This document shows, one piece after another, positions 33,100 through 42,777 of a stretch of 64,000 nucleotides of DNA; the stretch's first letter is position 1; each line of letters begins with the position of its first letter. Both the position numbers and the translations under genes were made by a program. This DNA is from Tricholoma matsutake (lineage: Eukaryota; Basidiomycota; Agaricomycetes; Agaricales; Tricholomataceae): assembly GCA_026075535.2 (NCBI GenBank), contig AP026539.1, positions 5,332,001 to 5,396,000 of the forward strand, in the 5' to 3' direction. The notes below the pieces were generated by a model. It was given only the letters and a program-made list of their open reading frames with translations. It had not been told where the DNA came from and searched no databases.

Positions 33100-35415
33100 T
33101 CATCCGAGTAAAGTATCGTAAGCTGGGTGCCGAATAACATGTATCTGCATGTATAGGGTGATTCCACAGAGATCGCAGGGTACGTTGCATGCTAAACCAA
33201 GTGTTTCATCCACAGTGCCATTGGCAGACTGCATCGGAAGCTGAATTGAAGAGTCATATGCTAGACCGAGTTTGTGACAGACATCTTCAGCCATCAAAAT
33301 GATCGAGGAACTGGGATCGACAACACTTTCTACCTGGTTGTTACCATGGACATCCATAATAACTAATCTAATTGATGAAGTTTCTTTAGCGATGATAAAA
33401 GGCTGAGGGATTTCACTGGGTCGGAGACTGCTAATATAGGTCTTGCATGGGTCAGGCACAATAATCGTGTTGGGACTAAACATGTTTGTCGCGTTGTTTC
33501 CGGTTTGTGGTACTCGTTTTGGTGTGACCTGTTCTCTCCATTTTGTTCGAACCTCGGGTGAAAGCGAGCATAGTTCTTCTGATGTAAGCGTGATGATTGG
33601 CATCTTCATCGAGCGTGAAAAGATATCATGCACAATTTTCTCGTTCTGTACTGGTGCCTGTGTCACATATGATGGTCCATCTTTTTCCTTACCCTTTGAT
33701 GCACCAGCGAAGTTCCTTTTGTGTGGTGGCAAATAGGCATTTTCCCTGACCAATGTGGATGGGTGTACCAAGGTTTGTGTTGGGGGTATGGTGGTCGATG
33801 ACGAAGTGGTCGATGCAGGAGAAGTCAATGTTGATGCTGATGTTGGAGCCATAGTTGAAGTTGAAGGGTTGACCATTGTCGATGAAGATGTTGAGGGTGC
33901 TGGGACTGGAGCAGTAGACGTCGCTGATGCAGGGACAGGGGTTGTCGTGGCTGGAACCAAATTTCGAACCTCTTTGTGTGGATGCGAAAATGGTCGACCA
34001 CTTCGAAGCACAGATATTTTGTGCTTGAGAGCCGCTATTCTATCTTCGGAGTCAGCTGTCAACATCGAATTATGATAAATGCCTTTTGTTTCTGATCCTG
34101 ATGCAGAAACTGTGTTGGACTCTGTTATTGAATTGATTGCAGCCAAGGTTGAATTAGTCGAAGTCAAAAGTGCCGATGGTGCGATGCTGAATAAAAGTGT
34201 GGCTGCTGGGGTTGCATCTGGGTTGCGTTTCCACCATTCGTTGATGTGTTCCTTGATAAACCTGCCAGGAATACTTCAAGGGGTGAATTGTCCATTTGGA
34301 AGTACGATCTTTCCTTCCGCATTTCGCTTACACTTTCCTTTGTTCAAGTACGACTGACAAACCATACAGTCAGGGATAAAATGTCCTGATAAACCACAAA
34401 ATATGCAAAGAAGTGCGTTGATATGTGCCTGTCTGTTTGCCGAATTAGCGTGAGGATTTTTAGTACCTGCGATATGCATAGCGATGGTGCTAGCAAATTG
34501 TTCAAACACTGCATTTAGATCTTCGGTTTTAATCGTAATAGTTCTGGGTGACAAGGTGACTGTATTTCTGATGTTCGATGTTGAGTGCAATGAAGAGGTT
34601 GTTTGGTGGATTACTGAGTTTGATGTGTTAGAGCCTGCTAGTACAAATTTTGCTGTGTTGTGAATATTGTTCAGCAGATATGGATCGTCGGGATAATGGT
34701 CAGGGAATTTGAGTTTGAGTCATCGAGCAATTCGAGTCCATAAGCCAGGTTGGAATCCTCGAACATAAGCTCTGCTTTGCTTGGCTTCCAAGATCCTATT
34801 CTTTGCTTGCAAAAAGTGAGTAATGTTGTAGAACACGCGATAATACTGTTCAAAATTTGTTGAAGGAAGTGCCTGGCTGATATTCTGGAAGCAATTCCCA
34901 GAGTTTACAAGAGTCAATGTCGAGATAGCGACAAGCGTGTTTCTTCATTAGATTCAATTCAGTGATGCTGCAGGTCAGGAACAATAATTCAAGCTCTTTG
35001 AAGTATTGTCGGAGCTCTCGAGGTTGAGTAGGGTCAAACTTCGGAGCAGTTGAATGCCCACAAGCTGGCATCACAGTTTGGGTAGTCATGAATGTGATGA
35101 CTCTAGGGGTAGGGGTTAAGACTTGTGTAAAGGATGGTAGAGGTGTCGAAGTTGTTGGAAGGATGAACAATGAGGTTGATGATGATGACGAAGAAGTAGA
35201 TGACGATGTGGAAGGCGATGATATAGGTAAAGGAAATAGTCTACAATGAGTAGATTCTGCTTCAGAAACAGGAATTAGGATATCTCCCGGTTGTTTGAGA
35301 GATTCAAAGGTGTGGCGAGTATCGATACAAAGGTTTCTCGCTTGTGTTGGCCTAAGCCGAGGAAGTCAAGGTTGGTCCAATGATGAAATGATTTAGACAC
35401 CCTCGCAGTGGGCTC
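33100..35415 (-). pseudogene. gypsy-B gag and aspartic protease
   Basis: Gag: APKFDPTQPRELRQYFKELE (about 35040) through KHACRYLDIDSCKLWELLPE. A CCHC zinc knuckle CIFCGLSGHFIPDC lies near 34400. Then comes a Ser/Thr/Pro-rich linker (34.0-33.7 kb) and the protease-like fold with VVDPSSSIILM (the usual GSS of the active site is changed) to DTLLG at 33103. There the frame ends in TGA where related elements have Arg (LLGRPFDVL). Gag binds RNA in the particle and the protease matures it. This copy is broken at several points. Confidence 0.8.
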
Positions 35416-35421
35416 CAAAAA

Positions 35422-36615
35422 TGATGATACTCAACCTGGGAAAACCACCAAAATAGCTGATGAGGCAACCGATGATATTTGCAACAAGTCAGAGGAAGGG
35501 TGCGAGACGTTCCGAATGTTTGTGGTCCAACCTATGGGTAGATAACTAGTTGGTACTAGTCATGAAGGTAGTGCTATAGGAGATGAAGGTGTTTGGCGTG
35601 GTCTGATTGAGTATCGATCAATATTGAGGACAATCAATGAGATCGATGGCAAACGATGTTTATCGTCGATGGTCGAAGTGTGAATTCCAAGGACCTTTCG
35701 ATAGGTCAATAGTATACAAAGGCTATAGCCAATGGCTAGGATGTGTTGGAATGGTTGCTAGTGCTAATGACAAGAGGATTGAAGGAAGATCAAGGATGCA
35801 ATGATCGCAGAGGTTTCTTGTCAATCGAGAAAACTCATAGAGACTTAGATTGTTTCAGAAGATTGATCAGATGCTTAGAACTGTATACGAGATGGTAGGT
35901 GAAGATGATTTCTTGTTTTTCCAAGTAGATACTACAGAGTTTTATATGTTTTAAAAGAAACTTCCTAAAATGGTATAAGAAACATGTGTAGAACATGAGG
36001 CAAAAGATATGAGTTAAGGCACAAGGCCAAGAAGGAGACTGGAATCTGAACAAGAAAGAGATGTATCATATGATGAAGGAGTAATAAAGGGAAAGAACTA
36101 AAAATGGACTGTCCTTTGTGTATAAACTGTGCTAAGTCCCACAATAATCCATCCAGCGGGTTCTGTACGTGATATGGACTTGGAATGAGGCTGACCTACT
36201 ATCAGCAGGTTTGAGCACGAGTTGGAATACTTCCTGGCGCATGGTGTTCCACCATATAGATAACAAATGTGGTGCCCAATGTTGCTTGTAGTCTCTCGAT
36301 ATCAATTGATAATGCTCGATGATGGTCGACGATGGTCGACGATGTTTGATCATGGTCACGGCTGTTCAAAGTTGATTGGGGATGTTCGATGGTCATTTAG
36401 AGGGATCTTAGGGGCTTTCGACATAGTCCTAAGGTTGTGCGATGTGGTTTCTCGGTACGATCGATGTTGCTGGTGATGTTTCGACGTGGTCGATATGATA
36501 TCATGATCGATAGACTGGCTCACACTGCGTCTGGGACCTCGTAGGAGTTAGCCGATGTGATTAGAATGTGGTTAAAATGGTGTATTGGCCCTTGAGCCGA
36601 GGAGACAACCTATCA
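35422..36615 (-). repeat. 5' LTR of gypsy-B
   Basis: 1194 bp, same TGATGATACTCAAC start and ACAACCTATCA end as the 3' LTR. Outer flank is CTGT (36616-36619). Confidence 0.9.
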
Positions 36616-37800
36616 CTGTGCCGTACACTGACGGTTACAGTACCCATACTGTCAGGACCTTGAGCCTTTCCTTGACGGTATGTGTATGGTATGGGTTTAT
36701 GCCATATTGAGCATCAAAAGAGGCCATGCATACAGTTATATGGTGCTTGCTATGAGCATCGAGTCCCAAAAATAGAAATACCAATCAATGACAATGACAA
36801 TGGTGACAATAGATATGCATTGTTCAGGCCCCAGATAAGTGTTTTTAGGTCTCTTTTTTTCATTTCCTTCATTTAACTATGGTTGCTATGGATGGCAACA
36901 ATGGTGACACAAGGAAAAGGAAACTAAACAATGATGAGGGGATGACCAGGGATGGCCAGGGTAGGGCCAGAACGAGCGGCACAACAAACCCCACGATGAT
37001 GGGGATGAACAACAAACAGTAGGGGGAAATGATCAGAGTAACTTGCATGTTTCGCAGGAGAGGTTTTTTTTTGTTTTCTATCATTCATCAGTTTTGTAGT
37101 CCCTCCCTCGCTGCGTGCGAGGTGGTTAGTTATGTTATCTCAATAAAAATCCCCAACACTTGTATTGTCCCCTCTTACATTAATATTATTCAAATAAACA
37201 AATTTTCAATCTATGCTGAAAAACACTGCAGACCATTGCAAATGACAGATTCCTGTCTGCATTACAAAGAAAAGGCAAAAATTTGTTATTTTTTGTATTT
37301 ATGTCTACTACTTTGCCTCCGAACACAGTTATGAGCCATAAGTAGAAAAAAAAATTAAGCCTCCAGCAAGACCCCCCCCCTGTGTCATGGATCAACATCC
37401 TGGGTACCCCTTGGATTTTGAGTTCAACAACTGATTAGAAGCAGGACATTTTTATTGGTAGCAGATATTTGGCTATTACACTTAGCTAAAACCCTTGGTG
37501 AACCCTACATGTGACACAACCAAGAGTAAATTATTATTATCATTTTGCAGACACAGGCCCTCTGAGATACTTTATCTACATCACCTTCACCCAAAGCTAA
37601 GCGAGAAAGTCCTTGTGAAAGCAGCTGCAACACAAATGATACCGCAAGATGCAAAGAGTTTTTTTTTGTCAGTGAAGACTTGTAAGCTAAATTGCCTTAT
37701 TAGGAAAGTGGTTCCCATGGTTAGTTAGTTAGTTCCAAATTCATGGCTTAAAAAAAAATTCGACCTGGTATCCTTAATTTTTTTTTCTGACACCCCCTTG

Positions 37801-38057
37801 TTTTTAATTGAACACAATTTTTTACCATTCACTTGTGTCCACATTCTTGGGCTTTGTGTTCTTTGCATAAAAGGCCATTGACCTAAATTTGTTAGTTGTC
37901 TGAGCTGTTCATTCATGACAAATCCCTGAACTTACTCTGCCAACAGCAGCCACAGGATCTGATGCAGAACTTTCAGTTTTGCTAAAAAAGTAAAATGAGC
38001 ATACTGACACACAAAAAGGTTAATGCTGCAGAAGTTTTACCTCTCATTACTTATGGC
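37801..38057 (-). pseudogene. unidentified multi-exon gene, piece 2
   Basis: On the minus strand: an exon with SKTESSASDPVAAVGR, then an intron GTAAGTTCAG to CTAACAAATTTAG (a textbook branch and acceptor), then an exon NGLLCKEHKAQECGHK with a TGA and continuation MVKNC into the hAT-1 target site. It links in frame to 19582-19731 on one side and, across hAT-3, to 39296-40445 on the other. Confidence 0.5.
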
Positions 38058-39295
38058 TAAGGCATGACATGGGTGCAGGTAAACCCATGATAATATGGTT
38101 ATGGGTATGCATGGTTATGGGTATGCACAGTTATGGTATGCATGGTTATGGGTATGGGTTGTAAGTTGCCATACCTGGGCAATACTGTACCCATTTCCAC
38201 GGTGTTATGATTATGTGTGGGTATGCCAGTGCTGGGATTTTGGTCAGGTGAGTGATCATCTGACCTTGTTGATTCACTCATGACACTTCTAATTTTAAGC
38301 TATAGGACGATTTATGACCACCATCACCACCATAGCACCCCCAACCACTGCCGTGATCAATTGCTCGCAGGGTGGAAACAGGGGAGGACAACTAGTAAGC
38401 AACCACAATAGCCGCATCACAGCCCAAATGATGTCTATTGTTGTTTGGGCCCTAGGTATTTTTTTCTATCTTTCGTTCTTGTTTTTTTCTAACTAACTAA
38501 TGTTTTTATTTGGCTTTTAGCGTATAATAGTGCTATAACAACGAGACAACACCGTCAACAGCACTGCCCCACCACTGTTGTGAGCCTCTGCTTGCAAGGT
38601 GGATAACAACAGGGATGGGACCAATGACAAACAAGAAACAACACACCCTGCCCCCCAGCCTCACAAGCAACTGCTCATGGGGTAGATCATGGGTGAGATG
38701 ATGATGGGCAGCAGCAGCAATGAGGAGCAGTGGGGAGGGGAGAATGACAACAAATGACAACAAGGCCAGGCAAGCAACAACCAATGGATGACACACCACC
38801 CACCCCCAGCCTCACGAGCAACTGCTCATGGGGTGGATTGCAGGTGGAATGACAATGACAATGACAAAGACCCAAGGACCACCACCACGACAGCATCCCC
38901 AACTGCTGCCACAAGCAACTGGTCATGGAGTGGAAATGGGGAGCCAGTGGTTTCATTCTGGGCAAGTATGGCCACTGCCCCCCCCTCCTCTCGCTGCAAA
39001 TGCAAGGGGGGGTTTCTCATTCCATTCTCAGTGACTCCAGGCAGCACCCCCCCCCCCCCCCCTCCCCCTCTCTCTTGCTGCAAACATGAGTGGGGGAGTT
39101 TCTTGTTCTATATTAGTTTAATGTAATTAATTTAGTGTACTTAGATTATTATTCATGTCAAAACCAGTGAATAACAATGGGTAACCTGCCAAAACCTGCA
39201 GTAATACTGCACCCTTAACTGTAGGGGTATGGTGTTGACAGGTATGGGTGTGGGTATCACAAAATATACCTGGGGGTTACCCATGTCATGCCCTA
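38058..39295. mobile_element. hAT-like non-autonomous element (hAT-3)
   Basis: Ends TAAGGCATGACATGGGT and, inverted, TAGGGCATGACATGGGTAA. The 8-bp flanks CTTATGGC (left) and CTTACAGC (right) both derive from CTTACGGC by one CpG change each. The 1238-bp interior holds low-complexity modules with repeated GAGCAACTGCTCATGGGG cores, an 18-base C run near 39046 and one palindrome/intron-like unit. No transposase. Confidence 0.75.
38421..38520 (+). repeat. palindrome plus canonical intron-like unit
   Basis: GCCCAAA (38422-38428) pairs with TTTGGGC (38444-38450). It is followed at once by CTAG, then a 65-bp intron-like block: GTATTT start (38456), CTAACTAAC branch motif and GGCTTTTAG end (38520). 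Same grammar as the units at 1.2, 2.4, 54.1, 54.3 and 60.2 kb. Confidence 0.7.
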
Positions 39296-40445
39296 CTTAC
39301 AGCTGTGGTTGCAGATGCGACCCTTAACATCTTACCTCTCTTGGCAGTAGCATCTTTTCCCTTGTTGACCACCACCCCCTCTTTGTTTTCTTGCACTTTT
39401 TTCATCCATTTGACTGTCTGCCTGTCATCTCAAAATCAGAGCAGTTCAGTGCCATCCAAAAAAATCACTTCAGTCACCCATCTGTCCTATTGTCCCAAAC
39501 TTTGTTCAGCAACAATTTCAAGACAACCAGTAAACTCACATCACCGTGCTGAACTCCAAAGGATCTTTTGAGCCCATCAAATCATGTAGCTCCCTATCAA
39601 CCATAGTTGTGCAAATTATTACAATCAGGTGGGTTGAGAGTGTATGACCTTAACTTACATCACTGAGACAGCACTGAGTGTCTTAAATTGTGAAGAGGAG
39701 GGCATGGGTTTCTCTTGAGGATGACCCCTTTTAGCAGGACATGCTCCTATGAACTCACTATAGGTGTCAAACATCAGTTCTGACGATTATACCAATGCAA
39801 ACCTGGACACTTACATGTCTGGCAAATTAGATCTCATGACCCACTCCTTCCACTTTTTTGATACCATTGGTCTAGCATAGACCAGTCAAGGAACATGAAA
39901 CACACCTTGCAGTAATACTCATGCAGAATCATTTGACACTTCTCCTGTTACAAGCCTGTTGCTTGATAGATTTCAGGCCAAATACCATCCAATGTATTCA
40001 TGCACACTGCTAAGTCAAAATCCATCCTAGATCAAACATTTCATCAGTGTAAGCACACCTGTCAAATGTTGAGACCCACTTTTGTTTACTGGTCATCTTT
40101 ATGACCAGGGCTTTGATAGTTATTGGGGAACTAGATGCAAAGCAAAATGTCACAGAAAAAAGGTTCTGAGAGAGACAACACCCCACCTTTTATGAGTCAC
40201 AGTGGCTTTGGGCATTGCAAAGGGGCACAAAAATAAGAGAGAAAGTTTCAAAACCCACTCAGTTATACAATGAATGATATAAGGAGAACTACCCTCCCTC
40301 CTGCTGATGTCATTAGTATGGTGACTGATTGTCTCACTTCATAGCTGGGTTCTTTGCCATCTCATCAAACATAGGTAAGACTTGGTCAAGCCCCAGCAAA
40401 ATTTTGGCTTGAATAGGAGAGAAAAATAAGAAAGAATAGAAGCTG
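39296..40445 (-). pseudogene. unidentified multi-exon gene, 5' piece
   Basis: Minus-strand exons with good fungal splice signals between them: ILLGLDQVLPMFDEMAKNPA (about 40410), HCITEWVLKLSLLFLCPFAM, KWVSTFDRCAYTDEMFDLGW, VSKKWKEWVMRSNLPD, FDTYSEFIGACPAKRGHPQ, MGSKDPLEFST, and WVTEVIFLDGTELL followed by QTVKWMKKVQENKEGVVVNK (about 39390). Several TGA codons interrupt frames that are otherwise open. The gene may start further upstream, but gypsy-A lies there. No domain recognised. Confidence 0.5.
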
Positions 40446-41400
40446 CACAATGTATTCAACTGATATTCACAGCATCCAGAAGTGTGTATTTATAGTGTAC
40501 TACAAGGGCATAAGGACAGAGATGTCATAGAAAGTATTAGGAGCAGCATCCAATATTTTGATCCTGGTGGATACTACCAATTCATTTATTTGTGGGATGT
40601 GAGTTAGCTTTCAAAGAATGACAGGTGCACAATGAAAGTGAATGTAAAAAGAGCAAACATAAAAATCACAAATTGTATGTTCCAACTCTTCTGATTCCTG
40701 TCAAGAACCATTCCTCCCCCGATCAGAACCCGCATCCATCTGACCCCTTTCCCGCATGTCAAACCTGACTTTTGTCTATGCCTCCCAATTTCGTTCCCGG
40801 CCGCCTTGCACTGCCCACACTGCTGTGCACCAGGCTGCCTTGTACAGCATCCATGGCTGCCTTCCCAAGGCTGCCATCTCTATTGCAAATTCAACTACAG
40901 ATTCCTGTGTGGCTCCCGCTAGGTAATTTATCTACGCAGTTGAGACACTGCCGCAGTCTTTGTTCCTGTTCTGCATTTATTCCGGACTACAGTATTTAAG
41001 CTTAGTTAGTTTCATCTTGTATTCCTCAGTTCTTATATCAACATAGACTCAACTTTAATCTGCCAATCCAAACCTCCTTCTACTCCAACCTCAGTTCTCT
41101 AAGGGTCTGAACTCCATTTGACTCAACCTCCAGTCTCCCTCTGAAGTTCTAACCTCATCTGAACTTAACCTAAGTCCCTCTGTACTCCTTCCTGCATTTA
41201 CCCGCACTTTCCCGCTCCTACCTCCAAAACCTTCAACTTGAAATTAGGACACCAGACGAGGTGAAGGGTGCAGCTTCTTACAAGCTGAAGCCAAGTCCTT
41301 TCCGTTTCCCCTCCCACAGAATCTGCATCAACCTTCCACCCTTCTGATCAGTTCTTAACAGTATATATGAACTCACACTTCACTCATCCAATTCCTCTCT
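40446..41400 (+). other. leader region of gypsy-A, possible 5' LTR
   Basis: No gene. A stretch from about 40698 (TGTCAAGAACCATTCC) to about 41281 (CTTCTTACA) has TG/CA ends and would fit a 5' LTR. Without a second copy in the window this stays a suggestion. The sequence up to 41400 is C/T-rich leader before the gag ATG. Confidence 0.35.
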
Positions 41401-42777
41401 ATGACCCCTACTGAGACCCGCCAGCGCACAACAAGAAATTCCCAACACACCAGTACTATCCCAGGGACCTCTGCAATCCAGCGATCCACCCTTTCTGACC
41501 CTCGACCCGCCACTACCTTCAGAGTGTCTTCCAGACCCTCAAACATCTTCCAACAAATTGGCTCAGGAGCCCCCTCAATCAGTGCCAATCTCATGTCCAC
41601 CCATGCCCCGCACCCTTCTGCCAACCCGGAAGGTTTTTGATCAAGAACTCCCCTTGAGTATGTAGGGGGCATCAACCAGCCTGAACTCTTCAGGTTGGAA
41701 GATCCTGGTCTAGAGGATGGACCCCCCGGTGGACCCGATGACCCTAGTGGTCTTGACGGCCCTGGGGGTGACCCCGATCCCAATGATCCAGAGGATCAAC
41801 CTCCCACGGGGGAAAACCCTGACCCAGGGGATAGGTTCATAGATGTCCTTTACAACCTCTCAGAGAGTATCCACACCCTTCATCAGAATAATGCACCCAA
41901 GACTGAGAAAATCAAAGTTTGCAACCCCGACACTTTTGACGGCGCCAATCTGAAGAAACTTAGAGACTTCCTAGTCTCCTGCAATCTTCACTTCCACAAC
42001 CATCCACACATATTTTCCTCTGATGAGAAAAAGATCATATTCATCCTTTCTTATCTTAAGGGATCGGCTCTCAGTTGGTTTGAGCCTGGTCTGAATGACC
42101 TGACAGATTCCGCACACTGGATGTGGGACTATGAAGCTTTCCTCACCAAGCTGGAAAGCAACTTTGGTCCACACGACCTGGTCAGAGACGCGGAAAAAGC
42201 TCTCTCTGACTTAGCAATGAAGAAAGGTGGTCGTACCACAAAATATAATGTTGACTTCTGGGAATTAGCTTCTAGGATCAACTGGAATAAAGCAGCCCTT
42301 CATGACCGCTATTTTGGCGGTCTCCCACTCTGGCTTCACATAGAAGTTCTCCGGGGTGGTAAACCCAATACTCTTGCAGAACTGTGCTTGAAAGCACAGG
42401 ACAGCGATGACATCTACTGGATGCAAGAAGATGAATCCTGTTTCAAAACAAAGAATTCCAGTAATGTCACTAACTCTAGTTGGAAGGACTCTTCCAAGAG
42501 CCCTTCCCCATCAACAAACCAAGCCTCTTCAAACTCTGCCCACAGTAACACCTCCTTCTGCAACAAAGAACACTTCCCGGGACAAGCCCAAGTCATCTCC
42601 GATAAGTTGGGGAAGAATGGCAAGCTTACTGGGGAGGAACAAGAATGTCGCATGAGAGAACGACTTTGTCTCTACTGTGGTGAGGAAGGGCACATAGCAG
42701 GAAACTGCCCAAAATCCAAAGCTGCAAAAGCCCGTGCATCTGCTGTTGTTCCCAACACTATGGACTCAGAAAAATAG
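41401..42777 (+). pseudogene. gypsy-A gag
   Basis: A single frame from ATG at 41401 to the stop at 42775, broken only by a TGA at about 41638. A Ser/Thr/Pro-rich N-terminus is followed by a Gly/Pro/Asp-rich spacer and the retrotransposon gag core (FDGANLKKLRDFLVSCNLHF, YLKGSALSWFEPGL, LESNFGPHDLVRDAEKAL, about 41930-42200). A CCHC knuckle (CLYCGEEGHIAGNCP at about 42670) ends it. It would assemble the particle and bind RNA. Confidence 0.85.

Larger units (their letters stand above)
26628..36615 (-). mobile_element. Ty3/gypsy retrotransposon gypsy-B
   Basis: A 10-kb element with 1.17-1.19 kb LTRs, a TGGAGCCCACTGCGAGGG primer-binding region (about 35417-35400, minus) and a polypurine tract at about 27806-27796. 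Gag, protease, reverse transcriptase and integrase run in the minus direction and end near 29416. A plus-strand (antisense) gene occupies the space between pol and the 3' LTR. Flanks CCAT and CTGT fit a 4-bp duplication of CCGT whose CpG has decayed differently on each side. Several stops and a frameshifted RT make it inactive. Confidence 0.9.
26106..37507. mobile_element. hAT-like element hAT-2, split by gypsy-B
   Basis: Terminal inverted repeats TAGGGTTCACCAAGGGTTTT (26106 and, inverted, ending 37507) with a perfect 8-bp duplication CATGTGAC (26098-26105 and 37508-37515). Without gypsy-B it is about 1.4 kb and has no transposase. The right arm (36620-37507) holds low-complexity sequence, a CAGGCCCCAGATAAGT stretch reminiscent of the intron-like modules, and a small CCTCGC/GCGAGG hairpin near 37110. 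Confidence 0.8.
19732..37800. mobile_element. hAT-like element hAT-1, host of nested insertions
   Basis: Terminal inverted repeats of 13 bp (CAAGGGGGTGTCA at 19732 and its inverse ending at 37800) are flanked by a perfect 8-bp duplication TTTTTAAT (19724-19731 and 37801-37808). The element's own sequence is only about 1 kb (19732-20175, 25862-26097, 37516-37800) and has no transposase. Everything else inside is later insertion: copia-2, and hAT-2 with gypsy-B. It interrupts the unidentified minus-strand gene. Confidence 0.78.

Noticed and set aside
33443..34075. Plus-strand frames of about 100 codons across the gypsy-B gag
   Set aside because: They are shadows of the minus-strand gag and protease, where motif order is clear.
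38533..39083. Several small proteins in the 38.5-39.1 kb region
   Set aside because: Frames on both strands come from CAC/GGT-type low-complexity modules inside hAT-3; no codon structure or conserved motif.
40698..41281. Definite 5' LTR of gypsy-A
   Set aside because: TG/CA ends and position fit, but no second copy is in the window and no target duplication can be shown, so it is listed only as possible.
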